64,000 bases of DNA, taken from contig LR134390.1 in NCBI GenBank assembly GCA_900637705.1, forward strand, positions 434,001 through 498,000, in the 5' to 3' direction. This document shows positions 54,118 through 62,058 of this stretch, piece by piece. The translations under genes were made by a program, and so were the position numbers. The notes under the pieces are model-generated. The model was not told the origin of the DNA and did no database searches. It worked only from the letters and a program-made list of their open reading frames with translations. Source of the DNA: Fusobacterium varium. Its GTDB lineage: Bacteria > Fusobacteriota > Fusobacteriia > Fusobacteriales > Fusobacteriaceae. Numbering within the stretch: the stretch's first letter is position 1; each line of letters opens with the position of its first letter.

Positions 54118-55458
54118 ATGCCAGAAATTGAAAATTTAAGAAAAATTCCAAGTGACCTAGAAGCTGAAAGGTCTGTTTTAGGAGGTATATTCCTTAAACA
54201 AGATGTATTTGGTGATATAATAGAGATACTTTCTCCTGATGATTTTTATAAAAATGCTCATAAAATAATTTATGAAACTATGAGGGAGATATACAATAAA
54301 GGAGAAGTTCTTGATCCTCTAGTAGTAATGAATAGATTAAGAAAAAATGAAAAATTTGAAGAAGTAGGAGGGGAACAGATATTCTATGACATAGTAGAAG
54401 AGGTTCCTACTGCTGCAAATATTACTGCTTATGCAAAAATAGTTAAGGAAAAAGCTATTTTGAGAAGATTAGGAGATGTTGGAACTAAAATAGTAGAGAT
54501 GACATATAGTGGATATGAAGAGGCTGAAAGCATTTTGGATAGAGCAGAAGGAATGATATTTAAAATATCAGAAAACAGTGAGTCAAAAGACTTAGTAAAA
54601 ATTAGAGATGCTATGACAGATGAGTTTCTCAGACTTGAAAAAGTATATGCAAATAAAGGAACAACAATTGGTATTTCATCAGGGTTTACAGACTTTGATC
54701 AAATGACAAGTGGTTTTCAACCATCTGACCTTATAATACTAGCTGCCAGACCAGCTATGGGAAAAACAGCCTTTGCCCTCAATCTTGCCCTTAATGCTGC
54801 ACTTAAAAGTGACAAAGCAGTACTTTTATTCAGTATGGAGATGTCGAGTTCTCAATTGCTTCAAAGACTTTTAGCTGTAGAAGCAGGAATAGGACTTCAA
54901 AAAATAAAAACAGGATTTTTAGCACCAGAAGACTGGGGAAGGCTAGGTATAGCTAGTGGAAGACTTTCTAATACAGAGATAAATATAGCAGATGTACCTA
55001 ACTTAGGAGTACTTGAAATAAGGGCTATTGCCAGAAGGTTAAAAGCAGCAGGAAAATTAGATATGATACTTATTGACTATTTACAATTGATAAAGGGAAG
55101 TAGTGGAAAATCAGAAAATAGGCAGCAAGAGATATCTGACATTTCAAGATCTTTAAAGGGAATAGCAAGAGAACTTGATGTACCAATTATAGCCCTTTCA
55201 CAGTTATCAAGAGCTACAGAGCAGAGAGCTGATAGAAGACCTATGCTTTCAGATTTAAGGGAATCCGGAGCTATAGAACAAGATGCTGATATGGTAATGT
55301 TTTTATATAGAGATGATTATTATAACGAAGAAACAGAAGACAAAGGAATAACAGAAGTAATCATTGGTAAACATAGAAATGGACCAACAGGAACAGTTAA
55401 ATTGAGATTTTTCCATGAACTTACTAAGTTTGCGGATTATACTAATAAAGTAGAATAA
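54118..55458 (+). CDS. dnaB: Replicative DNA helicase DnaB
   Basis: This is a full-length 446-aa helicase. The N-terminal domain (LEAERSVLGGIFLKQDVFGDIIEIL) and RecA-like domain with Walker A AARPAMGKTAFALNLA, LFSMEMSSSQLLQRLL, LILIDYLQLI-type Walker B and LSQLSRATEQRADRRPMLSDLRESGAIEQDAD are present. It unwinds DNA at the replication fork. AAGGAG precedes the ATG; no frameshift is present here. Confidence 0.96.
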   Translation: MPEIENLRKIPSDLEAERSVLGGIFLKQDVFGDIIEILSPDDFYKNAHKIIYETMREIYNKGEVLDPLVVMNRLRKNEKFEEVGGEQIFYDIVEEVPTAANITAYAKIVKEKAILRRLGDVGTKIVEMTYSGYEEAESILDRAEGMIFKISENSESKDLVKIRDAMTDEFLRLEKVYANKGTTIGISSGFTDFDQMTSGFQPSDLIILAARPAMGKTAFALNLALNAALKSDKAVLLFSMEMSSSQLLQRLLAVEAGIGLQKIKTGFLAPEDWGRLGIASGRLSNTEINIADVPNLGVLEIRAIARRLKAAGKLDMILIDYLQLIKGSSGKSENRQQEISDISRSLKGIARELDVPIIALSQLSRATEQRADRRPMLSDLRESGAIEQDADMVMFLYRDDYYNEETEDKGITEVIIGKHRNGPTGTVKLRFFHELTKFADYTNKVE

Positions 55459-55477
55459 TTAAGAGAGGAATGATAAA

Positions 55478-56698
55478 GTGAAAAAAGTAGAATTATTAGC
55501 TCCAGTAGGAAACATGGAGAAGTTTAAAATGGCTATCCATTATGGGGCTGATGCAGTGTTCTTAGGTGGAAAGATGTTTAATCTAAGAGCTGGAAGCAGT
55601 AATTTTTCAGATGATGAATTAGAAGAAGCTGTAAATTATGCTCATAATTTTGGAAAAAAAGTATATGTTACTTTAAATATAATACCACATAATGATGAAT
55701 TGGATCTTTTACCTGACTATGTAAAATTTTTAGAAAAGATTGGAATAGATGGAGTAATAGTTGCTGATTTAGGAGTATTTCAGATAGTAAAAGAAAATAG
55801 TAATCTTCGTATTAGTGTGAGTACTCAAGCAAGTAATACAAACTGGCGTTCTGTACAAATGTGGAGAGATTTAGGAGCAAAAAGAGTAGTGTTAGCAAGA
55901 GAAATATCTCTTGAAAATATAGCAGAAATAAGAGCTAAAGTACCAGATATAGAGCTTGAAGTATTTATACATGGAGCTATGTGTATGTCAATTTCAGGAA
56001 GATGCCTATTGAGCAACTATATGACAGGAAGAGATGCAAACAGAGGTGACTGTGCTCAATCTTGCAGATGGAAATATTCACTTGTAGAGGAAACAAGACC
56101 TGGAGAATACATGCCTGTATTTGAAGATGAACATGGAACATATATATTTAATTCAAAAGATTTATGTACAATAGAATTTATAGATAAAATTCTTGATATA
56201 GGAGTAGATTCTCTAAAGATAGAAGGAAGAATGAAAGGAATATATTATGTAGCTAACTGTGTAAAAGTATATAGAGATGCTATAGACAGCTATTATTCAG
56301 GAAATTATAAATTTAATCCTAAGTGGTTGGAAGAACTAGAATCAGTTTCACATAGGTCATATACAGATGGATTTTATATGGGAAGACCTGGTGTAGATGG
56401 ACAAAATTATAATGATAGAAATTCTTATAGTCAATCACATCAATTAGTAGCAAAAGTGGAAAAAAAGCTTTCTAAAAACGAATATATTCTTGCTATAAGA
56501 AATAGACTTGAAGTTGGAGAAAAACTGGAAGTTGTAAGTCCAGGAATAAATGTAAGAGAGATAACTCTTCCTAAAATGACTCTTATTACAAGAGGAAAAG
56601 AGGGAGAAGAAGTAGAAGCAGCAAATCCTAATTCTTTTGTAAAAATAACTATAGATACTGAATTAAATGAATTGGATATGCTTAGAAAAAGAATTTAA
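55478..56698 (+). CDS. U32 family protein (TrhP/YegQ-like)
   Basis: This 406-aa protein begins VELLAPVGNMEKFKMAIHYGADAVFLGGKMFNLRAGSSNF and contains the U32 cysteine block MCMSISGRCLLSNYMTGRDANRGDCAQSCRWKY. Members such as TrhP use prephenate to make 5-hydroxyuridine at tRNA position 34; others act on 23S rRNA (RlhA) or ubiquinone. Length and sequence are nearest the tRNA group. GTG start behind AGAGGAA. It is the last gene of the long operon, before a branched terminator. Confidence 0.88.
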   Translation: MKKVELLAPVGNMEKFKMAIHYGADAVFLGGKMFNLRAGSSNFSDDELEEAVNYAHNFGKKVYVTLNIIPHNDELDLLPDYVKFLEKIGIDGVIVADLGVFQIVKENSNLRISVSTQASNTNWRSVQMWRDLGAKRVVLAREISLENIAEIRAKVPDIELEVFIHGAMCMSISGRCLLSNYMTGRDANRGDCAQSCRWKYSLVEETRPGEYMPVFEDEHGTYIFNSKDLCTIEFIDKILDIGVDSLKIEGRMKGIYYVANCVKVYRDAIDSYYSGNYKFNPKWLEELESVSHRSYTDGFYMGRPGVDGQNYNDRNSYSQSHQLVAKVEKKLSKNEYILAIRNRLEVGEKLEVVSPGINVREITLPKMTLITRGKEGEEVEAANPNSFVKITIDTELNELDMLRKRI

Positions 56699-56710
56699 AT
56701 AATTATGCAA

Positions 56711-56782
56711 AAAAGAAGCTGATTAAGAGAAAAAAGTAAGTTTAAAAATTTTACTTTAACTTCTAGGTTAGCTTCTTTTTTA
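56711..56782 (+). terminator. Branched terminator after the U32 gene
   Basis: Outer arms AAAAGAAGCT (56711-56720) and AGCTTCTTTT (56770-56779) enclose an inner stem AAAGTAA/TTACTTT (56733-56739, 56751-56757). The layout is the same as at 18221-18306. The other roughly 255 bases up to 57039 are AT-rich and show nothing further. Confidence 0.8.
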
Positions 56783-57039
56783 TTAATTAAAATTTAATTA
56801 ATTTTTCTTTTCTACTTTTGATAAAAATTTAAAATAAGATAAATTAAAATAATAAGTATAAACAATAGTTATTATTGAATTTCTACTTTTAGAAAAGAGA
56901 ATAAACAGATTAGTGTAAATGCTGTAATAAAAATAATAGAAATCTCTGGAGGAATCTAAATAATTCTCTTTAAAATAGAATTGGGAAATTTTTTATTCTG
57001 TAATTTAATTATATTGTATTTTAATAATTTTAATTCAAT

Positions 57040-57636
57040 TTATTCAGGAAGAGATAATCTTCCAATAATTCTTTTAGATTCTATATACCAGAGATTATTA
57101 ATATTTATAAGATTAAAACTTTCTCTAGTTTTTTTCCAAACATTCTGCTGAATAATTTCAATAGCACTTTCATCAACTTTTGATATTATGGCAACATGAC
57201 CATATGGGTTTAAGAGAGATGGTTTAAATATTATTATATCTCCAACAGAAGGTTTTTTGAAACTGGGGTTAGAAAATTGTAATAATCCTCTTTTAACATT
57301 CATTTCCGCATCTTTTAGCTTGTTATCATAAAAATCTTTAGCATTCCCATAAGTGTCTGGCATTTTATGATTGTAATATTCAAAATAATATCTTTTTATA
57401 AATTCGACACATTGATACTTCATTCCAAGATTATAGCCATCTTCAGCAAGATTTCTTCCAAAGGATTTATTTGGAAATCCATTGAAATAAATTTTTACAT
57501 TATTAAGGCTATCTAATTCTTTTCCAACTTCTTTATCTATTTTCATTTTAAAAAAGACTATTCCAATTATAATAATAAAAATAATTTTAGGAAAAGTACT
57601 TCTTTTTTTCTTTTTATGAAAAATTGAATTATTCAT
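57040..57636 (-). CDS. Membrane-anchored CHAP-domain hydrolase
   Basis: This 198-aa protein has one N-terminal span (residues 13-30) followed by a CHAP domain with catalytic Cys in KYQCVEFIKRYY, His in YGHVAIISKV and Asn/Gln in IIQQNVW. The spacing resembles the amidase half of glutathionylspermidine synthetase/amidase and peptidoglycan amidases. It would face the periplasm and may cut peptidoglycan cross-bridges or an amide adduct. It lies 22 bases after the OLD-nuclease gene on the same strand, so they may share a transcript. Confidence 0.8.
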   Translation of the reverse strand: MNNSIFHKKKKRSTFPKIIFIIIIGIVFFKMKIDKEVGKELDSLNNVKIYFNGFPNKSFGRNLAEDGYNLGMKYQCVEFIKRYYFEYYNHKMPDTYGNAKDFYDNKLKDAEMNVKRGLLQFSNPSFKKPSVGDIIIFKPSLLNPYGHVAIISKVDESAIEIIQQNVWKKTRESFNLININNLWYIESKRIIGRLSLPE

Positions 57637-57658
57637 ATAATCCCCCAGGATATTTGGA

Positions 57659-59002
57659 TTAACTAAATATTTTTCTTATTTTTTTTTCTAATTGAGCTGG
57701 TATGATATAATTTTCTTCTGAAACTGTTTTAAGAGCATTAAAAGGTTTATTTTTATAGTTTTTTCTTTCTCTTTTTTCACTATAAAGCTCTTCTTCTATA
57801 TCATTGTCAAATTCAACAAAATCACCAAAATCATAGTTGATACTTTTTTGAATGGAGTGATTTTTTAAGTTTGAATTCTCTATTTCTAGCTCAGTTCGCC
57901 AGAAATGATTGTCTTTATCATAAATAGCAATATATGGTAATTTAAAAGCATTTAAAAGTTTTATAAATTGTGGAATAATACTTTTACTACCACATTCAAG
58001 AATAGAATAATCATATTTAAAAATTCCTAATTTTTTAGAAAGATATCCAAGAACTATTTTATCTGTTTGTCCTTCTACTAAAATAACTTTTTTAGCAAAA
58101 AAAAGTTCACTCCGATCAGGATTTATCCAATAGTTCATATTAAAATATTTTACCTCATCACCAGAGAAAAGTTTTCCCTTAAATTGAAAAGCTCTACTTC
58201 CATTATCGGAATTTCTTATAATACATATGGACTTATAGTGTTTTAAGCTTATAAAATTACTTGAGTGTGTAGAAATATATAGTTGTACACCTAATTTACT
58301 TAATGCAATAAAGCAATCATATAGCTCTTTTTCTGCTTGAGGATGGAGATATAATTCAGGTTCTTCAAAAAATATCATAGTGTTTCCTATTATACTTGTT
58401 TCGATTTTTTTTGATTCTGCAGCTAATGCTCTAAATAGCTCAAATAATAATGTTCTGTATAATCCTTTACTAACATATTCAGAGGTTAGAGTATCAGATA
58501 AATTTTTCATTTCTTTCAATACAAATTTTTCATCTATATTTCTTTTTTTCAGGATATTTAGGAAAGAAGTAACAAAATATTCTGCTTGTTCATTTTCTGC
58601 AAAAGGTGGAATAAAAAGAATGGGAATATTAGACACAATGTTTATATAAGTATCATAATTTATTTCCACCCATTCTCTATTTTTTCCAATTTTATATTGG
58701 ATTTCATGATTAGGATATTTAGTTATTCTTATTTTTAATTCTTTATTGTAAATATATTCTTTTAATTCTTTAAATGTTCTTCGAGAAAAATTAGAAAAAC
58801 TTCCTTCTAATTCTAAAGGAATATTTTGATTTCGAATATCTTTTGTTCTTAAATTACGATAACCTAAAAAAAACATTATAGAAGACATAATGCTGGATTT
58901 TCCATTATTAGCTGGGCCTATAAAAAGCATAAGATTCTCAAAATCTATTTTTGTATATTCTATACACTGCCAATTGACAATTTTTAATTTTTTCAAATAC
59001 AT
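57659..59002 (-). CDS. OLD-family ATP-dependent endonuclease (AAA ATPase + TOPRIM)
   Basis: This 447-aa protein has an ABC-type ATPase N-domain with Walker A GPANNGKSS, Walker B MIFFEEPELYLHPQ and H-loop STHSSNF. A TOPRIM nuclease domain follows with the acidic residues in ILVEGQTDK and AIYDKDNH. OLD nucleases defend against phage, or act with a UvrD-like helicase (GajAB) in Gabija. No helicase is adjacent here, so this is an orphan member. AAAGGAG precedes the ATG. The partner downstream is a CHAP hydrolase. Confidence 0.85.
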   Translation of the reverse strand: MYLKKLKIVNWQCIEYTKIDFENLMLFIGPANNGKSSIMSSIMFFLGYRNLRTKDIRNQNIPLELEGSFSNFSRRTFKELKEYIYNKELKIRITKYPNHEIQYKIGKNREWVEINYDTYINIVSNIPILFIPPFAENEQAEYFVTSFLNILKKRNIDEKFVLKEMKNLSDTLTSEYVSKGLYRTLLFELFRALAAESKKIETSIIGNTMIFFEEPELYLHPQAEKELYDCFIALSKLGVQLYISTHSSNFISLKHYKSICIIRNSDNGSRAFQFKGKLFSGDEVKYFNMNYWINPDRSELFFAKKVILVEGQTDKIVLGYLSKKLGIFKYDYSILECGSKSIIPQFIKLLNAFKLPYIAIYDKDNHFWRTELEIENSNLKNHSIQKSINYDFGDFVEFDNDIEEELYSEKRERKNYKNKPFNALKTVSEENYIIPAQLEKKIRKIFS

Positions 59003-59032
59003 AAAAAACTCCTTTCTATATATTTATTTCTA

Positions 59033-59061
59033 TTGACATTTTAACGGAAAAAAAATATAAT
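59033..59061 (+). promoter_or_regulatory. Perfect consensus promoter of the L,D-transpeptidase gene
   Basis: TTGACA (59033-59038), exactly 17 bases, then TATAAT (59056-59061). It matches both consensus boxes fully, so strong constitutive expression is expected. Confidence 0.9.
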
Positions 59062-59114
59062 TTCAATGTAAACTTTCTATATATAAAAATTTTCTAGGAG
59101 GACAGTGTAGAATT

Positions 59115-59771
59115 ATGATAAAAAAAGTTTTATTAGCGTTAACTTTATTTAGCACTTTGTCTTTTGGAGCAGAAAGAAACTTGGAGGAAGATTATATCCA
59201 AAAAATGTATAACGATTTGAATTTAAATCAAAAAGTTGAATACACAATTTTTAGAAAAGCATATAAAGGTTATATGCAGATACCAGATAAGAGAGAGGGA
59301 CTACTTACAATAGTTGACTATACAAAACCATCAAATGTTGAAAGATTTTTTGTATTAGATTTGAATAAGAGAAAAATTGCATACAGTACATATGTAACAC
59401 ATGGAAAAAATTCTGGTTTAACTTCAGCTCTTAATTTTTCAAATAATAAGAATTCATATATGAGTTCCCTAGGATTTTATATGACTAATGATTCATATGT
59501 AGGAAGTAATGGGTATTCACTGAGATTGAAGGGATTAGAAGCTGGAATAAATTCAAATGCTCTCAGTAGAAATATAGTTGTTCATGGAGCAGATTATGCA
59601 GAACCTGATTTTATAGAAAAGTATGGATTTCTAGGAAGAAGTGAAGGATGTCCAGCTATACCTACTACTATTTCTAGAGATGTTATAGATTCTATAAAGG
59701 ATAGGACAGTTTTATTTATTATAGGAAATGACAGACATTATTATGAAAAGAGTAGTTATGCATCTTTATAA
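59115..59771 (+). CDS. Secreted murein L,D-transpeptidase-like protein
   Basis: This 218-aa protein has a signal peptide (KVLLALTLFSTLSFGA). The catalytic region has IVVHGADYAEPDFI and GRSEGCPAIP, where the Cys is the nucleophile, matching the YkuD-related murein L,D-transpeptidase catalytic family. It would act in the periplasm on peptidoglycan stem peptides (cross-linking or attaching proteins). AGGAGG precedes the ATG. It is monocistronic with a very strong promoter, divergent from the OLD-nuclease operon. Confidence 0.85.
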   Translation: MIKKVLLALTLFSTLSFGAERNLEEDYIQKMYNDLNLNQKVEYTIFRKAYKGYMQIPDKREGLLTIVDYTKPSNVERFFVLDLNKRKIAYSTYVTHGKNSGLTSALNFSNNKNSYMSSLGFYMTNDSYVGSNGYSLRLKGLEAGINSNALSRNIVVHGADYAEPDFIEKYGFLGRSEGCPAIPTTISRDVIDSIKDRTVLFIIGNDRHYYEKSSYASL

Positions 59772-59800
59772 AAAGAATATATAAGTATTAAGTTAAAATT

Positions 59801-59828
59801 AGCTCCATTAATATGGGGCTTTTTTTAT
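59801..59828 (+). terminator. Terminator of the L,D-transpeptidase gene
   Basis: AGCTCCAT (59801-59808), loop taat, ATGGGGCT (59813-59820), then seven T. One G-T wobble. Confidence 0.9.
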
Positions 59829-59981
59829 ATTCCAATAATAAAATTATGTTTATTAAATGTTGATAAAGTGTTTGAATGTGTATAAAAAATATATTTAATT
59901 CATAAAAAATTCATAATTCCATATTATAGTATCAATATGAAAGAAAAGATTTAAGTGCTAATTTTTCTTGATTTTAAGGTA

Positions 59982-60047
59982 AGGCAGCGATAAAATTCCC
60001 AGATTGAAACTGCCTTGAGTAAATTATTATAATGCTTAAAAAGCATA
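59982..60047 (+). promoter_or_regulatory. Structured 5' leader of the FomA-like porin gene
   Basis: AAGGCAG (59982-59988) pairs with CTGCCTT (60011-60017) around a 22-base loop, followed by a small ATGCTT/AAGCAT hairpin (60033-60047). There is no T-run, so this is not a terminator. It may control mRNA stability or bind a small RNA. A convincing promoter could not be picked in the AT-rich stretch upstream. Confidence 0.45.
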
Positions 60048-60083
60048 TATAATTTAATATAAAAAAGTACAGGGGGTATTTTT

Positions 60084-61190
60084 ATGAAAAAATCTTTATT
60101 ATTAGTTGGTGCATTTTTAACAGTTGCAGCAATGGCACAGGCTAAAGAAGTTGTACCTGCTCCAGTTGTAGTTGAAGAAGCACCAGTACAAGTAGTTGAA
60201 AAAGAAGTTATTGTTTACAGAGATAAGGAAGAAGGATTTAGACCAAATGGTTATGTAAATTTACATTACAAATATTATGGTGATGCTGAAGAGTTGAACT
60301 ATAAAAATGATGGAAAAAATAACAACTATGGAAGAGTTGAATTAAAAGGTAAAATTAATATGACAGAAAATCAGTCATTAGAGTACAGAATAAGAGATTA
60401 CAATAGTTGGAATTCAACAGGAAACAAAGAAGATAAAGGAATAGATGGAACACAGGCAAGATTCAGATATTTCTATAACCATGGTTATTTAGGAGATTCT
60501 AAAGTAAACTTGACTTCAAGAATTCATTATCAGGATAATGGAGATAGTGATGATACTCAAGAATTGGAATATCAAGCAAGATTTAATTTTGCTGATTATA
60601 TGTTCAACAATGACTTTGTAAAAACTACAGACTTTGTAGTGGCTCCAAAGTATAAATATGCATGGTTAAATAGCGATGATTATGATAACCAAATAGGTGT
60701 AGACTTATATACAATGCATGAATTTCCATTAGGATTCTCATTTGAATTTAATGTATATGCAACTCAACATTTCTATGGAAAAGACCAAGAAACTGGAGCA
60801 AACAGTAAAACAGATGATAACTTTGGAGTAGATGTAGAGGCATACTTATACAATACTACTAACCTATATTCAAATGGAAAACTTAATATAGATTTCTATT
60901 TTGAAGGTGGATTTGATCCATATTCTTGGAACTCAGAAAATGTTCTAAAAAGAGAGTATAGAACTAATAACTTTGATAAAAAATCTGAGCCTGTAAAAGT
61001 ATCATATGAAGATTCAAAATATAAATTATATGCTTGGCCTCAAATAATTACTTCATATAATGCAACTGATTCGTTTAAGGCTTATGTATCTTTAGGTGCT
61101 GAATATGCAAATGGATATAGATATGGAAGTGATGCACAAGATTGGAGATGGCAACCAGTTGCTGTAGTAGGATTTAGAACTACATTCTAA
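60084..61190 (+). CDS. FomA-like major outer-membrane porin
   Basis: This 368-aa protein has a signal peptide ending AMAQA. The mature start, KEVVPAPVVVEEAPVQVVEKEVIVYRDKEEGFRPNGYVNLHYKYYG, is the typical FomA periplasmic linker leading into the barrel. Aromatic alternating strands run through the protein, and it ends in Phe (GFRTTF), the signal for barrel assembly. FomA porins are the main outer-membrane channel and adhesin of fusobacteria. GGGGG precedes the ATG; the codons suggest high expression. It is monocistronic with its own terminator. Confidence 0.88.
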   Translation: MKKSLLLVGAFLTVAAMAQAKEVVPAPVVVEEAPVQVVEKEVIVYRDKEEGFRPNGYVNLHYKYYGDAEELNYKNDGKNNNYGRVELKGKINMTENQSLEYRIRDYNSWNSTGNKEDKGIDGTQARFRYFYNHGYLGDSKVNLTSRIHYQDNGDSDDTQELEYQARFNFADYMFNNDFVKTTDFVVAPKYKYAWLNSDDYDNQIGVDLYTMHEFPLGFSFEFNVYATQHFYGKDQETGANSKTDDNFGVDVEAYLYNTTNLYSNGKLNIDFYFEGGFDPYSWNSENVLKREYRTNNFDKKSEPVKVSYEDSKYKLYAWPQIITSYNATDSFKAYVSLGAEYANGYRYGSDAQDWRWQPVAVVGFRTTF

Positions 61191-61244
61191 TAGGGTGAAA
61201 AATAGTTACTATATTTTATAATGAAATTAATTATGGCATTTTTA

Positions 61245-61284
61245 AAAAGCCGATTTCTGCTGAAGTTCAGGAATCGGTTTTTAT
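61245..61284 (+). terminator. Terminator of the FomA-like gene
   Basis: CCGATTTCTG (61250-61259) and CAGGAATCGG (61268-61277), with one wobble pair, followed by TTTTTATTTT. Confidence 0.9.
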
Positions 61285-61330
61285 TTTAAATAAAAATAAC
61301 AAGTATTATCTTTTTATTATTTTTTATATA

Positions 61331-61339
61331 TGATATAAT
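61331..61339 (+). promoter_or_regulatory. Extended -10 promoter of the two-component pair
   Basis: TGATATAAT lies about 36 bases before the response-regulator start, with no good -35. The element is the same as at 40325 and 44118. Confidence 0.6.
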
Positions 61340-61374
61340 TTGGAAACAAGAACTTTTTAGTTGATGGAGGGATT

Positions 61375-62037
61375 GTGAAAAAGATTCTAATAGTAGAGGA
61401 TGAAAAAGAAATAAGAAATATTTTAAAGGTATATTTGCTGACAGCAGGATATGAGGTAACTGAAGCAGCAGATGGAGAAGAGGCAATGAGAATTTTTTAT
61501 GAAAAACCTTTTGATCTTGTGGTATTGGATATAATGCTTCCTAAGAAAGATGGCTGGAGTATATGTAGAGAAATAAAAGAATATAGCTCTGTTCCAGTGA
61601 TAATTATAACTGCAAGAGATAATGAAAATGATGAAGTATTTGGTTTTGAAATAGGAGCAGATGATTATATAACAAAGCCTTTTAGTAATAAAGTATTTCT
61701 AGCTAGAGTAAAAACAATTTTAAAAAATAAAAGTAATATTAATATTAACAATGAGATAGAAATAGGAAACCTTAAAATAAATGATATTTCTCATAGTGTA
61801 AGAAAAGGAGAAGGAGATTTGGATCTTGCTCCTAAAGAATATGAAATTTTAATGTATTTTATAAAAAATAAAAATATAGCTTTAAGTAGAGAAAAAATGC
61901 TTACAGAAATATGGGGATATGATTATACAGGAAATGACAGAATAGTAGATGTTCATATAAAAAATCTTAGGAAAAAAATAGGAGATGAGTATATTAAGAC
62001 AATAAGGAGTGTTGGATATAAATTTGAAATAAAATAA
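61375..62037 (+). CDS. OmpR/PhoB-family response regulator
   Basis: This 220-aa protein has a receiver domain (acidic E8-D9, phosphoacceptor D52 in VVLDIMLP, Lys in ITKPFS) and a winged-helix output domain (LAPKEYEILMYFIKN, RIVDVHIKNLRKKIG, IRSVGYKFE). GTG start behind GGAGGG. It is followed after 21 bases by its kinase. Targets are unknown; an envelope role is suggested only by the neighbouring porin and transpeptidase. Confidence 0.93.
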   Translation: MKKILIVEDEKEIRNILKVYLLTAGYEVTEAADGEEAMRIFYEKPFDLVVLDIMLPKKDGWSICREIKEYSSVPVIIITARDNENDEVFGFEIGADDYITKPFSNKVFLARVKTILKNKSNININNEIEIGNLKINDISHSVRKGEGDLDLAPKEYEILMYFIKNKNIALSREKMLTEIWGYDYTGNDRIVDVHIKNLRKKIGDEYIKTIRSVGYKFEIK

Positions 62038-62058
62038 AGCAAAGGAATATGGTTATTT

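Noticed and set aside
57659-59002. Gabija defence system
   Set aside because: Only the OLD-type nuclease is present; no UvrD/GajB helicase lies on either side.
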